The notes under the pieces: model-generated
What the model was told of the DNA's origin: nothing
The model's database searches: none
Seen by the model: only the letters and a program-made list of their open reading frames with translations
Program-made: the position numbers and the translations under genes
Shown: positions 52,395 to 60,590 of the stretch, one piece after another
How positions within the stretch are numbered: position 1 is the first letter of the stretch
Layout of the letters: the number at the start of each line of letters is the position of its first letter
Assembly (NCBI RefSeq): GCF_024710485.1
Contig: NZ_JANJUQ010000041.1
Span: 1 to 64,000 of the forward strand
Reading direction: 5' to 3'
Length of the DNA stretch: 64,000 nucleotides
Source of the DNA: Flavobacterium sp.
GTDB taxonomy: Bacteria > Bacteroidota > Bacteroidia > Flavobacteriales > Flavobacteriaceae

Positions 52395-54182
52395 TTATTC
52401 GTCTTCTTCTAATACAGTGGAGAAAAGCGATTTCAATCCATCCACATCGATATTGCAGAATTGTTGCAACTCATCTACTGTGCCGTGTTCGATAAAATAA
52501 TCGGGAACGCCACAAAGGAAAACTTCGTTCACGTAATCGTTTTTCGCTGCAAATTCAAGTATAGCGCTACCAAATCCGCCGGTGGTTACACCATCTTCTA
52601 CAGTGATAATTGTTGAGAATTTATCGCAAATCTTATGGAGTTTCTTTTCGTCTAAAGGCTTGACAAACCCAAAATGATAGTGCGCAAAATGGCCGGCGTC
52701 TTCTATCTCAGCCAAAGCCGCTGCTACATTAGTCGCAATCGTTCCGGTGGATAAAATGGCGACTTTTTTGCCTTTTTTGAGTTTTTGCGCTTTTCTCATT
52801 TCAATTTTTTGGAAATTGCTCGGGAATTTCCAGTCGGCATTTTTACCTCTGCCTCGCGGATACCGAATGGCAATCGGATGTTTCAATCCTAAAGAAGCCG
52901 TATATAGGATGTTTTGCAAATCGATTTCATCTTTAGGCGCATAAATCATTAGGTTCGGAATACAACGCAAATAGGCGATGTCAAAAACCCCGTGATGGGT
53001 GGCTCCGTCTTCTCCCACTAAACCGGCGCGGTCTAGACAAAAAATTACCGGTAGGTTTTGCAAGGCTACATCGTGTATCACTTGGTCATAAGCACGTTGC
53101 AGGAACGTCGAATAAATGTTGCAAAAAACCACCATGCCTTGCGTAGCCATTCCGGCAGCTAAGGTTACGGCGTGTTGTTCAGCAATCCCAACATCAAAAG
53201 CGCGATTTGGGAATGCTTCCATCATAAACTTCATCGAACTTCCGCTGGGCATAGCCGGCGTAATCCCAATTATTTTAGGGTTGTTTTTAGCCAGTTCAAC
53301 CAAAGTCAACCCAAAAACATCTTGGAATTTCGGTGGTAAATGTTCCTCGGATTTTTTGATAATTTCTCCGGTAGCGGCATCAAATTTACCCGGTGCGTGG
53401 TATTTCACTTGGTCTTCTTCGGCTTGTTGTAAGCCTTTGCCTTTGGTGGTTATGATGTGTAAAAACTTCGGTCCTTTGACTTTTTTGAGTCGCTCCAACT
53501 CTTTGATTAGCGTTGGCAAATCGTGACCGTCAATCGGACCCGAATAGTCGAAGTTTAACGATTTAATCATGTTGTTTTGCTTCGGGTTTTTACCTTCTTT
53601 GACTGCGGTTAAGTAGTTCTTTAAGGCGCCAACGCTCGGGTCAATGCCGATAGCATTGTCGTTTAAAATTACCAGCAAATCTGCATCGGTCACGCCGGCA
53701 TGATTTAATCCTTCAAAGGCCATTCCGCTGGCAATTGATGCGTCACCTATTACGGCTATATGGTGTTTGTTTTCACCTTTAAGCTGGGACGCAATCGCCA
53801 TGCCCAAAGCCGCCGAAATGGAAGTAGAAGAATGGCCCACACCAAAAGTATCATATACGCTTTCGCTTCGTTTCGGAAAACCTGAAAGACCGCCGAGTTG
53901 ACGGTTGGTGTCGAATTTTGTTCGTCTTTCGGTTAAAATTTTATGACCGTAAGCTTGATGTCCAACGTCCCAAACCAACAAATCTTCGGGTGTGTTGAAC
54001 ACGTAATGCAAGGCAATGGTCAATTCGACTACGCCCAAACTAGCACCAAGATGGCCTTCTTTTACGGCAACAATATCAATGATAAATTCGCGTAACTCCT
54101 TGGCCAGTTGTGGCAATTGTGTTACATCGAGTTTTCTTAAATCCGATGGATTATTGATTTTTTCAAGCAATTCTTTCGACAT
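52395..54182 (-). CDS. dxs: 1-deoxy-D-xylulose-5-phosphate synthase
   Basis: 595 residues from the ATG at 54182 (MSKELLEKINNPSDLRKLDV). A longer in-frame start would add 57 residues that read through the divergent tadA gene and do not resemble the family. It condenses pyruvate and glyceraldehyde 3-phosphate with thiamine diphosphate, the first step of the MEP isoprenoid pathway. Key blocks: VKEGHLGASLGVVELTIALH, WDVGHQAYGHKILT, GVGHSSTSISAALG, the TPP motif GDASIASGMAFEGLNHAG...NDN, and AEQHAVTLAAGMA. Length fits bacterial Dxs. A TAnnTTTG box lies a few bases before the start codon. Confidence 0.96.
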   Translation of the reverse strand: MSKELLEKINNPSDLRKLDVTQLPQLAKELREFIIDIVAVKEGHLGASLGVVELTIALHYVFNTPEDLLVWDVGHQAYGHKILTERRTKFDTNRQLGGLSGFPKRSESVYDTFGVGHSSTSISAALGMAIASQLKGENKHHIAVIGDASIASGMAFEGLNHAGVTDADLLVILNDNAIGIDPSVGALKNYLTAVKEGKNPKQNNMIKSLNFDYSGPIDGHDLPTLIKELERLKKVKGPKFLHIITTKGKGLQQAEEDQVKYHAPGKFDAATGEIIKKSEEHLPPKFQDVFGLTLVELAKNNPKIIGITPAMPSGSSMKFMMEAFPNRAFDVGIAEQHAVTLAAGMATQGMVVFCNIYSTFLQRAYDQVIHDVALQNLPVIFCLDRAGLVGEDGATHHGVFDIAYLRCIPNLMIYAPKDEIDLQNILYTASLGLKHPIAIRYPRGRGKNADWKFPSNFQKIEMRKAQKLKKGKKVAILSTGTIATNVAAALAEIEDAGHFAHYHFGFVKPLDEKKLHKICDKFSTIITVEDGVTTGGFGSAILEFAAKNDYVNEVFLCGVPDYFIEHGTVDELQQFCNIDVDGLKSLFSTVLEEDE

Positions 54183-54186
54183 GCCA

Positions 54187-54194
54187 CAAAGGTA
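54187..54194 (-). promoter_or_regulatory. Putative dxs -7 box (TACCTTTG) beside the start codon
   Basis: Minus-strand match to TAnnTTTG only 4 bp upstream of the dxs ATG; if used, the mRNA would be leaderless or nearly so. Confidence 0.45.
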
Positions 54195-54207
54195 CGAATT
54201 GAAATTG

Positions 54208-54215
54208 TATTTTTG
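54208..54215 (+). promoter_or_regulatory. Putative tadA -7 box (TATTTTTG) beside the start codon
   Basis: Match to TAnnTTTG 4 bp upstream of the tadA ATG. With the dxs box it gives two facing promoters in a 37-bp interval. Confidence 0.48.
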
Positions 54216-54219
54216 TTTT

Positions 54220-54663
54220 ATGGAAAATCCTTTCACCGACGAGTATTTTATGAAGAAAGCCTTGCAGGAAGCCGAAATGGCTTTTGAAAAAGGCGAAATT
54301 CCCGTGGGTGCCGTTATTGTAATCGATAACAAAGTGATTGCCCGCAGCCACAATCTTACCGAAATGCTACACGATGTAACCGCTCATGCCGAGATGCAAG
54401 CCATTACTTCAGCGGCTAATTTTATCGGCGGCAAATACCTCAAAGGCTGCACCTTGTATGTTACTTTAGAACCTTGCCAGATGTGTGCCGGTGCTTTGTA
54501 TTGGAGCCAAATTTCCAAAGTGGTTTTCGGCGCTTCTGATGAGCAACGCGGTTTTCAAAAATTAGGCACCCAATTGCATCCCAAAACCCAGGTCGTTAAA
54601 GGCGTTTTAGCCCAAGAGGCAGCCGATTTGATGGTCAGATTTTTTGCATCCAAACGCAACTAA
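54220..54663 (+). CDS. tadA: tRNA-specific adenosine deaminase
   Basis: 147 residues from the ATG at 54220. It converts A34 to inosine in tRNA-Arg(ACG). Zinc site: H56-A-E58 (TAHAEMQAI) and C86/C89 (EPCQMCAGAL), with the N-terminal block MKKALQEAEMAFEKGEIPVGA and the C-terminal FGASDEQRGF. Longer in-frame starts lie within dxs on the other strand and lack family character. It is divergent from dxs. About 130 AT-rich bases separate it from the alpha-2-macroglobulin gene. Confidence 0.95.
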   Translation: MENPFTDEYFMKKALQEAEMAFEKGEIPVGAVIVIDNKVIARSHNLTEMLHDVTAHAEMQAITSAANFIGGKYLKGCTLYVTLEPCQMCAGALYWSQISKVVFGASDEQRGFQKLGTQLHPKTQVVKGVLAQEAADLMVRFFASKRN

Positions 54664-54792
54664 AAAATTCAGAAAAATATTCTTAAAAAATTATTCATAA
54701 CGTAAATACTATTTTAATAACTTTAGCGTTATGATGCTAATTGGAGCAAAATTCCAAGGCAAAAGTTCTAACAAATAATTCCTTTTAAAACG

Positions 54793-57700
54793 ATGAAAAC
54801 CAGCAAGATTCTAGGTTTGCTTGTTGCCATGTTACTGTGGCAATCCTGTTCTAAAAAATCGGCTTCCGATTTTGATTCAGATCCCTCTCTTTACAAAGAT
54901 TACATTACAGGATTTTCATCGGGCTTTGTCTCGGTCAACTCCGACTTCAGGGTACAGTTGGCCTTCAACAAAAGCGATTGGAAACCCAATCAGGAATTAG
55001 ACAGCGATTTGTTTGACGTTTCTCCAAGTGTGAGTGGTAAAGTGGTTGCCTTGTCACCCAACACTATTGCTTTTATTCCCAACGAAAAATTAGAGCAAAA
55101 TACGCTCTATCAAATTACGTTACGCCTTTCGGACATTACCAATAAAGTGCCGAAGGATTTAGCCAATTTCAATTTTTCTGTCAAAACCATTAAGCAAGAT
55201 TTTATCGTCAACACCCAAGATTTGCAATCGTACAGCAAAGATTGGTACTACTTGAACGGTAATTTAAAAACCGCCGATAACCTTACGTTAGAAGAAGCCC
55301 AAAAAATTATTGAGGTTACACAAAACGATAAAAAACTCAAAATCAAATTCGACAAAGCTTTGAGTACGAGTACCGATTTTAAATTTATGATCGACAGTAT
55401 TCAGCGTTTTGATGACGACAGTGAGATTTTTATCAACTGGGATGGCGATGCGGTTGACATTGACCAAAAAGGCGTGACCAAATTTCCAATTCCGGGTAAA
55501 AACCAGTTTAAAGTCTTGAAGATTGAAGTAGGCGATGCCAACAACCAATCGGTGCTGATTAATTTTTCCGATCCGCTAAAAAAAGACCAAGATTTCAAAG
55601 GATTAGTGGCCATCGAAAACACCAACAACCTCAAGTTTGCCACGATGGGGAATGTTTTAAAAGTGTTTTACAACAAAGAACCCGATTCCAAAGTCGACCG
55701 CGGTACTACTACCGCAACTGTCGATACGGCTATGGCTGCTGTTGACACTGCTGCTGTTGCTGTGGAAGAAATTGTGGAAGCCGTTGCTGCCGCTGAAACC
55801 GGATTTTCCGGAAGTAAATTAGTTGAAGTATTTCAGGGCATTGAAAACATCGACGGTTACAAGATGAAGCAAAACTACTCCGAAAAGTTGCTGTTTGAAC
55901 AAGTAAAACCCGGCGTAAAATTGCTCAAAAGCGGTACGATTTTACCGAGTTCTAACAATTTGAAAATCAATTTTGAAGCGGCGAATCTGAATGCTGTTGA
56001 CGTGAAAGTCTTTAAAATTTACAAAAATAACATCCTACAATTTTTGCAAGACAACAATCTCAACGGCACCGAAAACTTGCGCAGAGTGGGGCAATCGGTA
56101 GCCAAAACCAAAATCGAACTCAAGCAAAATAACCTTATCGATTACACCAAGTGGAATACTTACGCTTTGGATTTGTCCAAGATTATCAAACCCGAACCGG
56201 GCGCCATTTATCGCGTTGAGTTTTCCTTTAAAAAAGAGTACTCGATGTACAAATGTACTTCGGTAAGTGCTGAAGACGACGAAGATTACAACAACGAAGA
56301 AGAGGATGAACCGGTAGCGGAAGACGATATCAATTACAGCAACAGTGGTTACGACTATTATTACGAACAAGACTACGAATGGCGCGAGCGACAAGATCCT
56401 TGCACTAACTATTATTTCTACAATACCAGAGTCGGAACCAATATTTTGGCCTCCGATTTGGGTGTCATTGCTAAAAGGGGCACCGACAAATCTGTGGTGG
56501 TAGCTGTTAGTGATATTGTGACTACTGCTGCGGTTTCAGGCGCTACGGTGGATTTGTACAATTACCAACAACAACAAATTGCCGGTTCACAAACTGATGG
56601 CGATGGTTTGGCTTCTTTCCAATTGGAAAAATACGCCTACTTTGCTATAGTAACCAAAGGCGATCAAAGTACTTATGTCAAGTTAGACGATGAGCTGTCA
56701 TTGTCGTTGAGTAATTTTGATGTGTCAGGCGAAACCCTGCAAAAAGGCATCAAAGGTTATATCTACGGAGAAAGAGGTGTTTGGCGTCCGGGCGATACCG
56801 TGTATCTGTCTTTTATCTTAAACGATAACGCGAACAAATTGCCGGCTTCGCATCCGATTAAATTAAAACTGAACGATCCTAAAGGCAAGACGGTTTACGA
56901 AGCAGTACAAAAACTGAACGATTTAAACCATTACAAATTCGTCATTCCAACTGAAACCAGCGACATCACCGGAAATTGGGAAGCCGTGGTAAGTGTCGGC
57001 GGCGCGCGATTTTACAAAAGCATCAAAATCGAAACCATCAAACCGAATCGATTAAAAATTAAAAACAGTTTTAACGAGTCGGTGCTTTCGGCCAATAAAG
57101 AAAACATCAACAACATGCAGGTTTTGTGGTTACACGGCGCTGTGGCTAAGGATTTAAAAACCGAAGTGCAAGCGAAGTTTTCACAACAACTCACCACTTT
57201 TAAAGGATTTGCCAACTATGTTTTCGACGATCCGACACGTAGATTTTATACCGAAGAAATCAACATTTTCTCCGGCAAAGTCGATGGTAACGGACGTGCT
57301 TCTATTCCGATTAAACCGAACATTGAAGGCCAAGCGCCGGGAATGTTGCGCGCCGCTTTCATTACCAAAGTATATGAAAACGGCGGCGATGTGAGTACCG
57401 ATGTAGCTTCCACCAACTATTCGCCTTACACTACTTATGTCGGTATCAAATCGCCCGAACCCAACAAATACGGGATGATTGAAACCGGGAGGGCTAACCG
57501 ATTTGACATAGTTACGCTAAGTGAAACCGGTCGTCCGCGTGCTGTGAGAAATTTACAAGTTAGTGTGTACCGAATGGAATCGCGTTGGTGGTGGGATGCC
57601 TCTAACGATGATTTGTCCAGTTACAATACTTCTAATGCCACTATTGCTTACAAAAACTTTTTTATCAATACCGATGCATCGGGCAGAGGCAGCGTGTCTT

Positions 57701-60438
57701 TTGTAGTGCCGGATGACGAATGGGGTAATTATTTGGTACGTGTAACCGATCCGAATGACGGGCACGCTACAGGAGTCAGAGTCTATATCGATATGCCTTG
57801 GTGGTCGGCTAAATCCAGAAATACGGATGGTGAATCGGCTACAATGCTTCGTTTTTCTACCGATAAAACCAATTATGCGGTAGGCGATAAAGCCAAAATT
57901 TTCTTCCCGTCCAGCGAAGGCGGCAGGGCTATGATTTCCATTGAAAACGGCACCAAAGTATTGAAAACCATTTGGGCCAAAACCAAAAAAGGCGAAACCA
58001 CAGTCGAGTTACCGATTACCGGAGAAATGGCGCCGAATGTGTACATCAACATTTCCTTACTGCAACCGCATGCGTCTACCAAAAACGATTTGCCTATCCG
58101 CATGTACGGTATCGTTCCGATAGAAGTTATCGATAAAAATACGGTATTAGAACCTGTACTCACCATGCCTGATGTGTTGCGTCCGGAGCAAACCATCAAT
58201 GTTAAAGTCTCTGAAAAGAAAGGCAAAAAAATGACATACACCATAGCTGTGGTGGATGAAGGATTGCTGGATTTAACCCGTTTCAAAACGCCGAATGCCT
58301 GGACCAGTTTCTACACCCGAGAAGCTTTAGGCGTAAGAACTTGGGATGTTTATGATGATGTGATTGGCGCTTATGGCGGTAAAGTAAATCAGGTTTTCAG
58401 TATCGGTGGTGATGCCGATGCGGGAGGCGGAAAAGCCAAAAAAGCCAACCGTTTCAAACCGGTAGTTTTATATTATGGTCCGTTTGAATCAAACGGCAGT
58501 TCGAAGACTCACCAAATCAAGTTGCCGAAATACATTGGTTCTGTTCGCACTATGGTGGTAGCGGCCGATGCGAAAACCAGTGCTTACGGGATGGCGGAAA
58601 AAGCCACTCCGGTGAAAAGTCCGTTGATGATTTTGGCTTCTTTGCCACGAAAAATTTCGCCTTCTGAAAAAGTTACGTTACCGGTTACCTTGTTTGCAAC
58701 CGAGAAATACATTAAAAATGTCACCTTGCAAATCAAAACCAATAATAGTGTTAGGGTGATTGGTAAGTCGAGTCAAGTTATCAAGTTTACCGAACCCGAT
58801 GAAAAAATGGGTTATTTTAATTTGGAAGTCGGAGCCACTACCGGTATCGGCAAAATCGAAATTACCGCAGTTTCCGGCAAAGAAAAATCGACTTACGCTG
58901 TTGAGATTGATGTGACGAACCCGAATCCGGTGACGAATGATTTTACCGATGTGGTGATTCCGCCGAACAGTTCCAAAACCATTAGTTGGAAAACCTTTGG
59001 CGTAAGTGGCAGCAACAAAGCCAAAATGGAAGTTTCCTCGTCGCCAACTGTTGATTTCAGTCGAAGATTGGATTACTTAATCCAGTACCCGCACGGTTGT
59101 GTAGAGCAAACTACTTCTTCCGTTTTCCCGCAATTGTATTTGACAGAAGTAATGGACTTAGATGCGGTTCGCAAGCAAAATATCCAGAAAAATGTCATGG
59201 CCGGCATCAAGCGTTTGGGGAATTTCCAATTGCCTAACGGAGGCTTGTCGTATTGGCCGGGCAATGTAGATGCCGATGATTGGGGTACTTCTTACGCCGG
59301 TCATTTCTTAATCGAAGCCGAGAAAAAAGGCTACGTTTTACCGATTAGTTTCAAATCGAAATGGTTGTCTTACCAACAAAAAGCAGCCAAACAATGGCGA
59401 TTTGAAAAATCTTATGGCAACGATTTGGCCCAATCCTACCGCTTGTACACTTTGGCTTTAGCCGGTGCACCCGATTTGGCTTCGATGAACAGATTGCGCG
59501 AAACAGTTGGTATTTCCAACGAAAGCAAATTGCGTTTGGCGGCTTGTTATGCCATGCTGAAACAAAATGCCGCCGGGATGTCGTTGTTGAGTAAATCTTT
59601 CATAGATGAACAAAACACCGAAGATGGCTACTACTATTACTACTACGGTTCCGCCGAGAGAAACAGGGCTATGGCTTTAGAAACGCTGATTTTGTTAGGC
59701 CAAAAACAAAAGGCCTTTGCCATGGCTACCAAATTGGCTAAAAATTTATCGAGCAAACAATGGATGAGCACCCAAACCACGGCTTATGGGTTGTATGCAA
59801 TGGCCAAATTCGCCAAATCCAACGGCAGTAAAGGTGTTTCCGTTCAGTTCACCAACAATGGCAAAACCGAAGTGATTGCAACCGATAAAACGGTAGCCCA
59901 AAGAACCTTGTCGGTGAAAATGGGCAGCAATTCGGTTACACTTAAAAACAATAAGAAGAACAATTTGTTTGTTCGTATCCTGAATAGCGGTATTCTTCCG
60001 GTAGGCAGTGAAAAACCGATGCAGCAAAATGTGTCGGCCGGTTTGGTTTTCAAAGACCGAAAAGGCAAAGTGATTTCGGTGTCGAAAATCGCCCAAGGAA
60101 CCGAGTTCTACGCCGAGGTTACGCTAACCAACCGCAAGAACGAAAGAGTGGAAAATATTGCGCTATCGCAAATAGTACCGTCAGGGTTTGAAATAGTCAA
60201 CACCCGTTACACAGATTTTGGCAGTGCCACCGACAATGTAGCCGATTACATTGACATCCGCGACGACCGAGCCAATTATTATTTCAGTTTGAAGCCTTCG
60301 GAAACCCGACAGTTTAAAATCCTATTGAACGCTTCGTATTTAGGGAAATACTATTTGCCGGGCTTGCAATGCGAAGCCATGTATGACAACGAGTTCATAG
60401 CGCGTACTAAAGGACAATGGGTAGAAGTGGTGAAATAA
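54793..60438 (+). CDS. Alpha-2-macroglobulin family lipoprotein with thioester motif
   Basis: 1881 residues. The lipoprotein signal ends LLWQSC (Cys19); the residues after it (SKKS) lack the SDD-type surface-export signal, so a periplasm-facing anchor is likely. A series of MG beta domains fills the first 1100 residues, with an acidic insert (about 495-530). The TED region contains the intact thioester motif GCVEQ (C1436, E1438, Q1439) in YPHGCVEQTTSSVFPQL, and the C-terminal receptor-type domain follows. Bacterial members of this type trap attacking proteases after bait-region cleavage. The downstream gene is pbpC, the classical neighbour in bacteria, implying joint protection and repair of the periplasm. 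Confidence 0.95.
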   Translation: MKTSKILGLLVAMLLWQSCSKKSASDFDSDPSLYKDYITGFSSGFVSVNSDFRVQLAFNKSDWKPNQELDSDLFDVSPSVSGKVVALSPNTIAFIPNEKLEQNTLYQITLRLSDITNKVPKDLANFNFSVKTIKQDFIVNTQDLQSYSKDWYYLNGNLKTADNLTLEEAQKIIEVTQNDKKLKIKFDKALSTSTDFKFMIDSIQRFDDDSEIFINWDGDAVDIDQKGVTKFPIPGKNQFKVLKIEVGDANNQSVLINFSDPLKKDQDFKGLVAIENTNNLKFATMGNVLKVFYNKEPDSKVDRGTTTATVDTAMAAVDTAAVAVEEIVEAVAAAETGFSGSKLVEVFQGIENIDGYKMKQNYSEKLLFEQVKPGVKLLKSGTILPSSNNLKINFEAANLNAVDVKVFKIYKNNILQFLQDNNLNGTENLRRVGQSVAKTKIELKQNNLIDYTKWNTYALDLSKIIKPEPGAIYRVEFSFKKEYSMYKCTSVSAEDDEDYNNEEEDEPVAEDDINYSNSGYDYYYEQDYEWRERQDPCTNYYFYNTRVGTNILASDLGVIAKRGTDKSVVVAVSDIVTTAAVSGATVDLYNYQQQQIAGSQTDGDGLASFQLEKYAYFAIVTKGDQSTYVKLDDELSLSLSNFDVSGETLQKGIKGYIYGERGVWRPGDTVYLSFILNDNANKLPASHPIKLKLNDPKGKTVYEAVQKLNDLNHYKFVIPTETSDITGNWEAVVSVGGARFYKSIKIETIKPNRLKIKNSFNESVLSANKENINNMQVLWLHGAVAKDLKTEVQAKFSQQLTTFKGFANYVFDDPTRRFYTEEINIFSGKVDGNGRASIPIKPNIEGQAPGMLRAAFITKVYENGGDVSTDVASTNYSPYTTYVGIKSPEPNKYGMIETGRANRFDIVTLSETGRPRAVRNLQVSVYRMESRWWWDASNDDLSSYNTSNATIAYKNFFINTDASGRGSVSFVVPDDEWGNYLVRVTDPNDGHATGVRVYIDMPWWSAKSRNTDGESATMLRFSTDKTNYAVGDKAKIFFPSSEGGRAMISIENGTKVLKTIWAKTKKGETTVELPITGEMAPNVYINISLLQPHASTKNDLPIRMYGIVPIEVIDKNTVLEPVLTMPDVLRPEQTINVKVSEKKGKKMTYTIAVVDEGLLDLTRFKTPNAWTSFYTREALGVRTWDVYDDVIGAYGGKVNQVFSIGGDADAGGGKAKKANRFKPVVLYYGPFESNGSSKTHQIKLPKYIGSVRTMVVAADAKTSAYGMAEKATPVKSPLMILASLPRKISPSEKVTLPVTLFATEKYIKNVTLQIKTNNSVRVIGKSSQVIKFTEPDEKMGYFNLEVGATTGIGKIEITAVSGKEKSTYAVEIDVTNPNPVTNDFTDVVIPPNSSKTISWKTFGVSGSNKAKMEVSSSPTVDFSRRLDYLIQYPHGCVEQTTSSVFPQLYLTEVMDLDAVRKQNIQKNVMAGIKRLGNFQLPNGGLSYWPGNVDADDWGTSYAGHFLIEAEKKGYVLPISFKSKWLSYQQKAAKQWRFEKSYGNDLAQSYRLYTLALAGAPDLASMNRLRETVGISNESKLRLAACYAMLKQNAAGMSLLSKSFIDEQNTEDGYYYYYYGSAERNRAMALETLILLGQKQKAFAMATKLAKNLSSKQWMSTQTTAYGLYAMAKFAKSNGSKGVSVQFTNNGKTEVIATDKTVAQRTLSVKMGSNSVTLKNNKKNNLFVRILNSGILPVGSEKPMQQNVSAGLVFKDRKGKVISVSKIAQGTEFYAEVTLTNRKNERVENIALSQIVPSGFEIVNTRYTDFGSATDNVADYIDIRDDRANYYFSLKPSETRQFKILLNASYLGKYYLPGLQCEAMYDNEFIARTKGQWVEVVK

Positions 60439-60439
60439 A

Positions 60440-60561
60440 TTTAGGAGCGAAGCGTTCGGGAATTATCGGTAAACCGTGTTCCCGCTTTTCGTTCCAATTT
60501 TTAGATTGTCCTACCGCTACGCTGCAGGACAATCTAAAAATTTCCACTACAATCGGGGCTA
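60440..60561 (-). repeat. Dispersed TAGCCC hairpin element, copy d (between macroglobulin and pbpC)
   Basis: Read on the minus strand: TAGCCCCGAT, GTGGAAAT. A perfect 17-bp stem follows (60496-60512 with 60526-60542; core AGATTGTCCT/AGGACAATCT), then TTGGAACG, AAAGCGGGA and GCTCCTAAA. A second small stem CGGGAA/TTCCCG flanks ATTATCGGTAAACC, which resembles the sequence next to REP palindromes at 49.6 kb. Confidence 0.78.
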
Positions 60562-60590
60562 TTGAATAAACCATTTGAATTTTTGCCATC

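Noticed and set aside
54016-54219. Longer N-terminus for tadA
   Set aside because: The extension is antisense to dxs and family homology starts at MENPF.
54183-54353. Longer N-terminus for dxs
   Set aside because: The extra 57 residues are antisense to tadA and do not look like the Dxs family; the ATG at 54182 gives the expected start.
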